Assembly (NCBI RefSeq): GCF_001908235.1
Contig: NZ_LGHK01000083.1
Span: 1 to 40,443 of the forward strand
Origin: Bradyrhizobium sp. NAS96.2
GTDB lineage: Bacteria > Pseudomonadota > Alphaproteobacteria > Rhizobiales > Xanthobacteraceae
Length of the DNA stretch: 40,443 nucleotides
Direction: 5' to 3'
In this document: one piece after another, positions 32,651 to 40,443 of the stretch
How positions within the stretch are numbered: the first letter of the stretch is position 1
How the letters are laid out: every line of letters starts with the position of its first letter
The notes under the pieces: model-generated
Database searches by the model: none
What the model was told of the DNA's origin: nothing
Seen by the model: the letters and a program-made list of their open reading frames with translations, nothing else
Made by a program: the position numbers and the translations under genes

Positions 32651-33541
32651 CTAGCCGCCTTCCAGCCGCCGCACCACTTCGTCGAGCTGTTCGAGGTTGC
32701 GGTAGTTGATCTGGACGGTGCCGCCGGGATCGCGGTGGCTCACGGTGACGGTCAGGCCGAGCGCATCGCTGACGCGCTTCTCGAGCGCCAGCGTATCGGC
32801 ATCCTTGTCGACCTTGGTCGCGCTGCCCGAGCGCGCCTTCTGCGGCTTGCGCTCCGGCACGCCCTCTTCATGCGCCAGCGCCTCGGCCTGGCGGACGTTG
32901 AGGCCCTCGGCGACGATGCGCTTCGCGGCCGCGAGCGGATCCGGCACGCCGATCAGCGCGCGGGCGTGGCCGGCGGAGAGATCGCCCTTCGAGATCAGCG
33001 CCTGCACTTCGCTCGGCAATTTGGTCAGCCGCATCATGTTGGCGACATGGCTGCGGCTCTTGCCGACGATCTTGGCGATGTCTTCCTGGCTGCGTTTGAA
33101 CTCGTCGGCGAGCGAGTGATAACCCAGCGCCTCCTCCATCGCGTTGAGGTCTTCGCGCTGCACGTTCTCGATGATCATGATCTCGAGCGCGTCGGAATCG
33201 GAGACCTCGACCGGCACGATCGGCACTTCGTGCAGGCCGGCCAGTTGCGAGGCACGCCAGCGGCGTTCGCCGGCGATGATCTCAAAGCGGTCCTGCGCGC
33301 CCTTGATCGCGCGCACCACGATCGGCTGGATCACACCGCGCGCCTTGATCGAATCGGCGAGCTCGCCGAGCTCGGCATCGGCGAAGCTGCGCCGCGGATT
33401 GCGCGGGTTGGCCTTGAGGAATTCGATCGGCACCTTGCGCTGGTTGCGCGGCCGCTCGACATGCGCGGCCGCCTCGCCGCCGACATCTCCGATCAGGCTT
33501 GCCAGCCCGCGCCCCAGTCGCGAACGCGCTTCATCGGCCAT
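32651..33541 (-). CDS. parB: Chromosome partitioning protein ParB
   Basis: A 296-residue ParB, a CTP-dependent clamp that loads at parS and spreads. It has the N-terminal ParA-stimulating Arg/Leu segment (SRLGRGLASLIGD), the CTPase/ParB box (NPRNPRRSF, GVIQPIVV, IIAGERRWRAS), the parS-binding helix-turn-helix (SQEDIAKIVGKSRSHVANMMRL, about 160-182) and a C-terminal dimer region. ATG 33541 is preferred to a GTG at 33565 because AAGGGAG precedes it. Five parS sites lie within 4 kb. A repeat separates it from parA. Confidence 0.96.
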   Translation of the reverse strand: MADEARSRLGRGLASLIGDVGGEAAAHVERPRNQRKVPIEFLKANPRNPRRSFADAELGELADSIKARGVIQPIVVRAIKGAQDRFEIIAGERRWRASQLAGLHEVPIVPVEVSDSDALEIMIIENVQREDLNAMEEALGYHSLADEFKRSQEDIAKIVGKSRSHVANMMRLTKLPSEVQALISKGDLSAGHARALIGVPDPLAAAKRIVAEGLNVRQAEALAHEEGVPERKPQKARSGSATKVDKDADTLALEKRVSDALGLTVTVSHRDPGGTVQINYRNLEQLDEVVRRLEGG

Positions 33542-33596
33542 TGTTGCGAGCTCCCTTGGATTCACACGCAGTACTCCGAACTTCGATATCTGGATT

Positions 33597-33676
33597 GTAG
33601 GATGGGTAGAGCGCAGCGAAACCCATCACTCTCATTCAGTGCCGCGATGGGTATCGCTTCGCTCCACCCATCCTAC
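33597..33676. repeat. Intergenic palindromic repeat, family C, copy 2
   Basis: Same arms as copy 1 at 18209 (GTAGGATGGGTAGAGCGCAG at the left, CCACCCATCCTAC at the right), with a different loop. Here it lies inside the parA-parB unit, between two genes expected to be co-transcribed, so it could alter the ratio of ParA to ParB. Confidence 0.8.
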
Positions 33677-33685
33677 GCATTGCCA

Positions 33686-34537
33686 TCAATGCGCGCGCAG
33701 CTCGCGCTCGCGCTGGATCACTTCGGTCGCGAGCTTGAGATACGCATCGCTGCCGGCGCATTTGAGATCGTAGACCAGCACCGGCTTGCCGTAGGACGGC
33801 GCCTCCGAGATGCGCACGTTGCGCGGGATCATGGTGTCGTACACCTTGTTGCCCATGAACTGGCGCACGTCGGCAACGACCTGGTTGGAGAGGTTGTTGC
33901 GCGAGTCGAACATGGTCAGGACGATACCGTGGATCGACAGCGTCGGATTGAGGGTCGAGCGCACCTGCTCCACCGTCTGCAGCAATTGCGACAGACCTTC
34001 GAGCGCGAAGAACTCGCATTGCAGCGGCACCAGGATCGCGTCCGACGCGGCCATCGCATTGACGGTGAGAAGGTTGAGCGAGGGCGGGCAGTCGATCAGC
34101 ACATAGGTGTAGTCGGCTTCCGGCGAGACGTTGTTGTTCAATCCGGCGATCGCATCGCGCAGCCGGAAGGCGCGGCCCGGCGTGGTGCCGAGCTCGAGCT
34201 CGAGGCCGGAGAGGTCCATGGTGGAGGCGGCGATGTGCAGCCGCGGCACCGCGGTCGCGACCACGGCATCGCGCAGCGGCGCTTCGCCGATCAGCACGTC
34301 GTAGGTCGAGCAGCTGCGGTTGCGGCGATCAATGCCGAGACCGGTCGAGGCGTTGCCCTGCGGATCGAGATCGACGATCAGGACGCGCTCGCCAATCGCA
34401 GCGAGTGCGGTACCAAGATTGATCGCTGTGGTGGTCTTGCCGACGCCGCCCTTCTGGTTGGCGAGCGACAGGATGCGCGGATGGCCCGGCGCTTGGAGCG
34501 CCTTATCCCCTTGATAAACCTCGTCCATCACAGTCAT
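33686..34537 (-). CDS. parA: Chromosome partitioning ATPase ParA
   Basis: A 283-residue Walker-type ATPase that, with ParB-parS, pulls the replicated origins apart along the nucleoid. The deviant Walker A is KGGVGKTT (29-36), with the signature Lys at 29; Walker A' is DLDPQGNAS; Walker B is VLIDCPPSL. The C-terminus has DVRQFMGNKVYDTMIPRNVRI, typical of chromosomal ParA. ATG 34537 or 34528 are both possible. It lies 31 bases after rsmG, so rsmG-parA(-parB) is probably one transcript. Confidence 0.97.
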   Translation of the reverse strand: MTVMDEVYQGDKALQAPGHPRILSLANQKGGVGKTTTAINLGTALAAIGERVLIVDLDPQGNASTGLGIDRRNRSCSTYDVLIGEAPLRDAVVATAVPRLHIAASTMDLSGLELELGTTPGRAFRLRDAIAGLNNNVSPEADYTYVLIDCPPSLNLLTVNAMAASDAILVPLQCEFFALEGLSQLLQTVEQVRSTLNPTLSIHGIVLTMFDSRNNLSNQVVADVRQFMGNKVYDTMIPRNVRISEAPSYGKPVLVYDLKCAGSDAYLKLATEVIQRERELRAH

Positions 34538-34568
34538 ACCAAAATACCATTTGCTCTTGCGGAGTCCC

Positions 34569-35234
34569 CTAGCGCCGCTCGATTAACCCGAGTTCGACGA
34601 TCCAGCCCTGTCCGCCGGTCCGGCTGGAGTGTAGCTTTGGCTCAATAATCCAATATTTAGTGGCCTCGGTCAATTCGGCCTCTACATCTTGACCCTTCAA
34701 AAACAGCGCTTTAGCGCCCTTTTTGACCCACGGCTCCGCAAAGCCGATCAGTTGATGTAACGGAGCCAGTGCCCGCGCGGTGACGCAATCGATGGGACCC
34801 GCGATTCTATCCACAGTATCCCCGATATCAGCCAGATGCACCGTCCCCGGCGACGCCGTGACCCGAATCGCCTCGCGCAAGAATGCGGCCTTCTTGGCGA
34901 TTCGCTCAACCAGATGGATCTGCGTGCCCGGCGTCTCGGCCAGAGCGCAGGCGAGCACCACGCCGGGGAAGCCACCGCCGCTGCCAAGATCGACCCAGGA
35001 TTTTGCCGTCGGCGCGAGGCTCAAGAGTTGTAGCGAATCGGAGATATGGCGGGTCCAGAGATGCGGCAGCGTGGACGGCGCGACGAGATTGGTCTTGGCC
35101 TGCCACTCCAGGAGGAGGGCGACATAGCGATCGAGCCGCGCCTCCGTTTCACGTGAAACAGGGGTGAGGGCCAGCGCCGCCGCTTTGTCGGCTGCGGAGA
35201 TTTGGAGGTCTGCAGAACGGGAGGCTGAAGCCAT
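34569..35234 (-). CDS. rsmG: 16S rRNA m7G527 methyltransferase RsmG (GidB)
   Basis: A 221-residue SAM-dependent methyltransferase for 16S rRNA G527. The SAM-binding motif is WVDLGSGGGFPGVVLA, with HLVERIAKKAAFLRE following. ATG 35234 (MASASRS) gives a normal family length. The earlier ATG 35264 lies in the family D repeat and is less likely. Residues 26-30 (VSRET) are encoded by a parS site, a known peculiarity of rsmG genes close to parAB. Confidence 0.93.
   Translation of the reverse strand: MASASRSADLQISAADKAAALALTPVSRETEARLDRYVALLLEWQAKTNLVAPSTLPHLWTRHISDSLQLLSLAPTAKSWVDLGSGGGFPGVVLACALAETPGTQIHLVERIAKKAAFLREAIRVTASPGTVHLADIGDTVDRIAGPIDCVTARALAPLHQLIGFAEPWVKKGAKALFLKGQDVEAELTEATKYWIIEPKLHSSRTGGQGWIVELGLIERR
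35145..35160. other. parS site 1 (inside rsmG)
   Basis: CGTTTCACGTGAAACA, one base from the consensus TGTTTCACGTGAAACA. On the minus strand it encodes VSRET of RsmG. Confidence 0.9.
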
Positions 35235-35259
35235 TCTCTTGAATGCCAGGTTGGTGTCC

Positions 35260-35376
35260 GTCATTGCGAGCCAACGGGTCGCGCGAACGCGCGCCCGATG
35301 ACAAGCTCCGAGAAGCAATCCATCTCACAGCTTGCGGAGACATGGATTGCTTCGTCGCTTCGCTCCTCGCAATGAC
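35260..35376. repeat. Intergenic palindromic repeat, family D, copy 2
   Basis: Same ends as copy 1 at 32546 (GTCATTGCGAG… and …CTCCTCGCAATGAC), but with an extra inner segment of about 30 bases containing CGCGCGAACGCGCG, which is itself palindromic. It lies between rsmG and mnmG, between parS sites 1 and 2. Confidence 0.78.
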
Positions 35377-35391
35377 GGCGTCAGGCCGCAT

Positions 35392-35407
35392 TGTTTCACG
35401 TGAAACG
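35392..35407. other. parS site 2 (abutting the mnmG stop codon)
   Basis: TGTTTCACGTGAAACG, one base from consensus, ending on the base next to the mnmG stop codon (minus-strand stop at 35408-35410). Confidence 0.9.
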
Positions 35408-37291
35408 TCAGGCCGTCGCCTTGGCCGATTTTCGTCGCGCCTCGCGCCGCAGATAAGCGGCCAGAATACCCAGCGCGGCCGGCGTCATCCCATCGATCCG
35501 TCCCGCCTGCCCGACCGTCCGCGGCTGCGCCTTCTGCAACTTGGCCCGCGCTTCATTCGAAAGACCGGGCACGTCGGCATAGTCGACATCGGTCAAGACC
35601 AAGCCCTCGTCGCGCCGGAAGGCGTCGACGTCGGCGGTCTGGCGCTTCAGATAGACATCGTATTTCGCATCGATCTCGAGATGCACCGCGATCGCACGGT
35701 CAATGGCCGACAGCTCCGGCCAGATGGCCTGGACCGCAGGCCATTCGATCTCGGGATAGGCCAGCAGCTCGAAGGCGGATCTACGATTGCCGTCGCGATT
35801 GAGGGCGAGCCCGTGCTTGGCGGCCTCGTTCGGTGTGATCGCAAGCGACTTCGCCAAGAATTTCGCAGCTTCCAGCGCCGCCATCTTGGTTCGGTGGCGT
35901 TCGGCGCGCGCCGTTCCGACGCATCCGAGCGCGATGCCCTTGTCGGTCAACCGCTGGTCGGCATTGTCGGCCCGCAACGTCAGCCGATACTCGGCGCGCG
36001 AGGTGAACATCCGATAGGGCTCGGTGATCCCCCGGGTCACAAGGTCGTCGATCATGACCCCGAGATAGCCGTCAGCGCGGTCGAACACGATCGGGTCGGT
36101 CCCACTGGCGGCCAGAGCGGCATTGAGGCCGGCAACGATGCCCTGCCCCGCCGCCTCTTCGTATCCCGTGGTGCCATTGATCTGGCCGGCCAGGAAAAGC
36201 CCGCGCAGACGCTTGGTCTCGAGGGTCGGATCGAGCTCGCGCGGATCGACGTGGTCGTATTCGATCGCATAGCCCGGCCGGACCATCTTTACCCGGTCCA
36301 AGCCAGGGATGCTGGCAAGGATCGCGAGCTGGACCTCCTCCGGTAGCGAGGTCGAGATGCCGTTGGGATAGACCGTCGAGTCGTCGAGCCCTTCCGGCTC
36401 CAGGAAGATCTGATGGCCGTCGCGATCACCAAAGCGGACGATCTTGTCCTCGATCGAGGGACAATAGCGCGGTCCAGAGCTCTTGATCTGGCCGGAATAC
36501 ATGGGCGAGCGGTGCACATTGGCCCGGATCACCTCATGGGTGGCCGGCGTGGTCCGCGTGATGCCGCACTGGATCTGCGCCGTCGTGATCCGGTCCGTCA
36601 TGACCGAAAACGGCTCCGGCGGCTCGTCTCCGGGCTGCATTTCGACCGTTGACCAGTCGATCGTGGTGCCGTCGAGGCGCGGTGGCGTTCCGGTCTTGAG
36701 CCGGCCGAGCACGAAACCTGCCCGCTCGAACGACGCAGACAAGCCCATGGCTGGTGCCTCGCCGACCCTGCCCGCCGGCCAGTTCTTCTCGCCGAGATGG
36801 ATCAGACCACGCAGAAAGGTGCCGGTCGTGATGACAACCGCACCTGCGGAAAGCTGACGGCCGTCGCCCAGGTGAATACCGGTCACGCGCCCATCAACGA
36901 CGATCAGTTCATCCGCCTCGCCTTCGATGACGGAGAGGTTCGCGGTCTCGGTGATCGCCGCCTGCATCGCGGCCGCATAGAGCTTGCGGTCGGCCTGAGC
37001 CCGGGGACCGCGGACGGCCGGACCCTTCCGGCGGTTGAGCATGCGAAACTGGATACCGCCGGCATCGGCGACCCGGCCCATCAGACCATCGAGAGCGTCG
37101 ACTTCGCGGACCAGATGGCCCTTGCCGAGCCCGCCGATGGCGGGGTTGCAGGACATCGCGCCGATGGTTGCAAAACGATGGGTCACCAGGGCCGTCTGCG
37201 CGCCCATCCGGGCAGCGGCGCTCGCGGCCTCGCAGCCGGCATGGCCGCCGCCGATGACGATGACGTCAAATGAGTCTGCCCTGGAGATCAT
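35408..37291 (-). CDS. mnmG: tRNA uridine 5-carboxymethylaminomethyl enzyme MnmG (GidA)
   Basis: A 627-residue FAD/NADH enzyme that with MnmE modifies the wobble uridine at tRNA position 34. The N-terminal Rossmann motif is VIVIGGGHAGCEAASAAARMG, the GidA signatures are CNPAIGGLGKGHLVREVDAL and SRAEYRLTLRADNAD, and the C-terminal helical domain ends in PAALGILAAYLRREARR. Length is usual. ATG 37291 fits the family start. It lies downstream of mnmE, separated by a cluster of three parS sites. Confidence 0.97.
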   Translation of the reverse strand: MISRADSFDVIVIGGGHAGCEAASAAARMGAQTALVTHRFATIGAMSCNPAIGGLGKGHLVREVDALDGLMGRVADAGGIQFRMLNRRKGPAVRGPRAQADRKLYAAAMQAAITETANLSVIEGEADELIVVDGRVTGIHLGDGRQLSAGAVVITTGTFLRGLIHLGEKNWPAGRVGEAPAMGLSASFERAGFVLGRLKTGTPPRLDGTTIDWSTVEMQPGDEPPEPFSVMTDRITTAQIQCGITRTTPATHEVIRANVHRSPMYSGQIKSSGPRYCPSIEDKIVRFGDRDGHQIFLEPEGLDDSTVYPNGISTSLPEEVQLAILASIPGLDRVKMVRPGYAIEYDHVDPRELDPTLETKRLRGLFLAGQINGTTGYEEAAGQGIVAGLNAALAASGTDPIVFDRADGYLGVMIDDLVTRGITEPYRMFTSRAEYRLTLRADNADQRLTDKGIALGCVGTARAERHRTKMAALEAAKFLAKSLAITPNEAAKHGLALNRDGNRRSAFELLAYPEIEWPAVQAIWPELSAIDRAIAVHLEIDAKYDVYLKRQTADVDAFRRDEGLVLTDVDYADVPGLSNEARAKLQKAQPRTVGQAGRIDGMTPAALGILAAYLRREARRKSAKATA

Positions 37292-37413
37292 GGCGGGACT
37301 TCTATCGTGGAGTGATGAAAGCCGGAAGAACGAAGTTGAGATCGGCTGTCTGAGACCCGACCATCTGAGCGAAATATGGATCGATCCGGACCGCTCACAA
37401 TGACAGGTGGAGC

Positions 37414-37429
37414 TGTTTCACGTGAAACA
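37414..37429. other. parS site 3
   Basis: Perfect 16-base TGTTTCACGTGAAACA, first of three sites placed within 100 bases in the mnmE-mnmG gap. Confidence 0.97.
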
Positions 37430-37451
37430 AGCGCGGTCACGCCAAGCCAAA

Positions 37452-37467
37452 TGTTTCACGTGAAACG
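37452..37467. other. parS site 4
   Basis: TGTTTCACGTGAAACG, one base from consensus, starting 38 bases after site 3. Confidence 0.93.
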
Positions 37468-37496
37468 GGAGACGCTCGTTAACCAATCCAAAACCA

Positions 37497-37512
37497 TGTT
37501 TCACGTGAAACA
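37497..37512. other. parS site 5
   Basis: Perfect 16-base TGTTTCACGTGAAACA, starting 45 bases after site 4 and ending 14 bases from the mnmE stop codon. Confidence 0.97.
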
Positions 37513-37526
37513 GGTCCGGCCCCCGA

Positions 37527-38852
37527 CTACTTCCCGACGCAGAACTCGCGGAAGATGACGTCCAGGATGTCCTCAACATCGACCCGACCGAGCAGACGGC
37601 CGAGTGAAGTGGCCGCCCTGCGGAGTTCCTCCGCCGCCAGCTCCTCACCCTGCCCGACCACATCGATGCTGCGCTGAAGCGCGTCGACGGTCTCCTCGAG
37701 CAACCCGCGTTGCCGGGCCCGGCTGATCAAACCGCCTTCGCTGGTTCCAAAATAGTCGTGGGCGAAACCGACCAGTGCGGTGATCAGCTCAGAGAGGCCA
37801 TCACCGCGGGCCGCCGAGATCCTGAATTCGGCGGTGCTGCCACCCTCGCCCGACTGAGCCCTGACCAGGTCGATCTTGTTTCGCACCAGCCAGGTCGGCG
37901 TCGTCCCACCGTGCCCCGCCTTCTCGGTGCCGCTGTCGGCCAGCCAAAGCACGAGGTCGGCTTCCGCGGCACGGGCCCGGGCGCGGCGAACACCCTCCTG
38001 CTCCACCGGGTCATTCGTCTCGCGGATCCCGGCGGTGTCGATGACTGTGACCGGATAGCCGTCGAGGTCGAGCTGCACCTCAATCACGTCGCGGGTCGTG
38101 CCGGCATACGGCGAGACAATTGCGACCTCGCGCTTGGCGAGCTGATTGATCAGGGTCGATTTGCCGACATTCGGCGGACCCGCGATCGCGACCACCAGAC
38201 CGTCGCGCAGCCGTTCGCTTTGGCCCTGCCCCGCTAGCACTTCTCTGATCTCATCATGCAGCGCCCGGACCTTCTCGAGCGCCGGCGCGATCAGCTCCGC
38301 CGGCACATCGCCTTCGTCGGAGAAATCGATGCCGGCCTCGATCAGCGCCGATGCCGCGATGATCCGCTCGCGCCAGTCCCGGGCGCGATCGCCGAGCAGC
38401 CCTTTCAACTGTCGCAGCGCCTGGCGCCGTTGGCGATCAGTGTCGGCGTGAATCAGGTCGTCGAGACCTTCGGCCTCAGTCAGGTCGAGCTTGCCGTTCT
38501 CGAATGCCCGCCGGGTGAACTCGCCTGGTTCAGCCGGCCGGACGTTGTCGAACGCGGCGATGGCATCGAACGTCGCCGACAGCACCGCGCGTCCACCATG
38601 GACATGGAATTCGGCAACGTCCTCGCCGGTCGCACTTGCCGGGCCTGGGAACCAGAGCACGACCGCGTCATCGATTGGCTCAGGCTTTGAATTGTGGAGC
38701 AGCGCGCGGGTCGCCACTCGCGGGGCCGGCATCTTGCCCGTCAGTCCTTCAATGACCGACGCGGCCATTGGGCCAGACAGCCTGACAATGGCGATCGCGC
38801 TCGGCGGCCGTCCGGAGGATAAAGCGAAGATGGTTTGGTCGCGCGGATGCAT
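37527..38852 (-). CDS. mnmE: tRNA-modifying GTPase MnmE (TrmE)
   Basis: A 441-residue GTPase, partner of MnmG. It has the N-terminal tetrahydrofolate-binding domain (ETIFALSSGRPPSAIAIVRL-like start, HVHGGRAVLSA, PAEPGEFTRRAFENGKLDL), a helical domain, the inserted G domain (G1 GPPNVGKS at 225-232, G3 DTAGIRET, G4 NKID) and the invariant C-terminal FCVGK that carries the catalytic Cys. GGGAAG lies about nine bases before ATG 38852. Confidence 0.97.
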   Translation of the reverse strand: MHPRDQTIFALSSGRPPSAIAIVRLSGPMAASVIEGLTGKMPAPRVATRALLHNSKPEPIDDAVVLWFPGPASATGEDVAEFHVHGGRAVLSATFDAIAAFDNVRPAEPGEFTRRAFENGKLDLTEAEGLDDLIHADTDRQRRQALRQLKGLLGDRARDWRERIIAASALIEAGIDFSDEGDVPAELIAPALEKVRALHDEIREVLAGQGQSERLRDGLVVAIAGPPNVGKSTLINQLAKREVAIVSPYAGTTRDVIEVQLDLDGYPVTVIDTAGIRETNDPVEQEGVRRARARAAEADLVLWLADSGTEKAGHGGTTPTWLVRNKIDLVRAQSGEGGSTAEFRISAARGDGLSELITALVGFAHDYFGTSEGGLISRARQRGLLEETVDALQRSIDVVGQGEELAAEELRRAATSLGRLLGRVDVEDILDVIFREFCVGK

Positions 38853-38906
38853 TGCCTATTTCTTCCCAAGCCAATCGGCAAAGGCAATGCCGCTTCCATT
38901 TCGCAT

Positions 38907-39092
38907 GCAATATTGCGGAATGCTGCATTGCAGCATAGCCGAGTTTCATTGCATCAGCCACGCAGCAATTTTGCTGCGGTTCTGCCGGCTTGCGCTGAAA
39001 CCTAAATCATAAATATAAATTATATCAGTCGGTTACATGAATATTCGGCGCACTGACCGAGCTCGATTCATACTGCACTTTGCTGCAGCAAA
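38907..39092. promoter_or_regulatory. Cluster of four perfect TGC-rich palindromes with an AT-rich patch, upstream of mnmE
   Basis: Palindromes: GCAATATTGC (38907-38916), ATGCTGCA-T-TGCAGCAT (38920-38936), CGCAGCAA-TT-TTGCTGCG (38961-38978) and TTTGCTGCAGCAAA (39079-39092). Extra TGCA/TTGC half sites lie between them. At 39000-39028 is a run of almost only A and T (AAATATAAATTATATC), rare in this genome, with a minus-strand TATAAT at 39019-39024 that may serve mnmE. CTGC-N3-GCAG in the second palindrome resembles PhaR-type sites, from memory. Role unproven. Confidence 0.55.
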
Positions 39093-39103
39093 TCCGCAGC
39101 ATG

Positions 39104-39133
39104 AAAAAAGGCGCCCCGATTGTGCGGAGCGCC
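39104..39133 (-). terminator. Intrinsic terminator after rho
   Basis: On the minus strand, stem GGCGCTCCG / CGGGGCGCC (39133-39125 and 39118-39110, one mismatch) with a six-base loop, followed by six T (39109-39104). It lies 32 bases beyond the rho stop codon. Confidence 0.88.
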
Positions 39134-39165
39134 CTGTTCTCTTCGGCCTCTATTCGACCTTGGCC

Positions 39166-40431
<1,266 letters not shown>

Positions 40432-40443
40432 TGGGGTAGTCCT

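Noticed and set aside
32642..34648. Long open frame (668 codons) on the plus strand across parB and parA
   Set aside because: It crosses two well-supported minus-strand genes and a palindromic repeat, and shows only low-complexity Arg/Ala/His-rich sequence.
34804..34812. CTATCCACA, one base from a DnaA box
   Set aside because: A single copy within rsmG coding sequence with no partner boxes; not evidence of an origin here.
38853..39165. Calling the mnmE-rho gap the replication origin
   Set aside because: It has palindromes and an AT-rich patch but no TTATCCACA-type boxes by eye, and in alphaproteobacteria the origin is usually beside hemE, outside this window.

Overview
The window looks like a high-GC alphaproteobacterial chromosome of the Bradyrhizobium/Rhodopseudomonas kind (Nitrobacteraceae). 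I infer this from protein similarity recalled from memory, from the several families of long intergenic palindromes typical of that group, and from the block rho-mnmE-mnmG-rsmG-parA-parB with parS sites, which in alphaproteobacteria lies close to the replication origin. No rRNA, tRNA, CRISPR array, transposase or prophage gene was seen.

Layout. 1-3.8 kb: end of a TetR-type regulator, a Trm112-like zinc-ribbon protein, a UbiH-family flavin hydroxylase, acyl-CoA thioesterase II and a GYF_2/DUF898-like membrane protein. 4.1-11.1 kb: two paralogous glnK-amtB ammonium uptake and sensing operons. Between them sits a 3 kb stretch of small accessory genes: PadR with a membrane partner, a secreted SnoaL-like protein, ArsR with an SRPBCC protein, and an unusual ClpP. 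11.3-13.4 kb: GFA-family zinc protein, diguanylate cyclase, NUDIX hydrolase. 13.6-19.2 kb: DapC-like aminotransferase, ftsK, lolA and xth. 19.4-23.2 kb: cyclic-nucleotide-binding protein, OmpR-type response regulator, L,D-transpeptidase-fold protein, 2-keto-4-pentenoate hydratase-like protein, YggS. 23.3-28 kb: Cache-HAMP-GGDEF diguanylate cyclase and a MASE1 hybrid histidine kinase. 28.3-32.5 kb: leuS-lptE-holA. 32.6-40.4 kb, all on the minus strand: rho, mnmE, mnmG, rsmG, parA, parB.

Functional themes. GlnK proteins report nitrogen status and gate the AmtB channels encoded just downstream. FtsK, LolA, LptE and the L,D-transpeptidase-fold protein point to envelope and division functions. ParA/ParB with five parS sites form the chromosome segregation system. 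MnmE and MnmG jointly modify the tRNA wobble uridine.

The features I find least explained by gene content are a cluster of four perfect TGC-rich palindromes beside an AT-rich patch between mnmE and rho, a PadR operator that runs directly into its own start codon, and a long ArsR palindrome in the matching position. I found no convincing wholly new multi-gene system.
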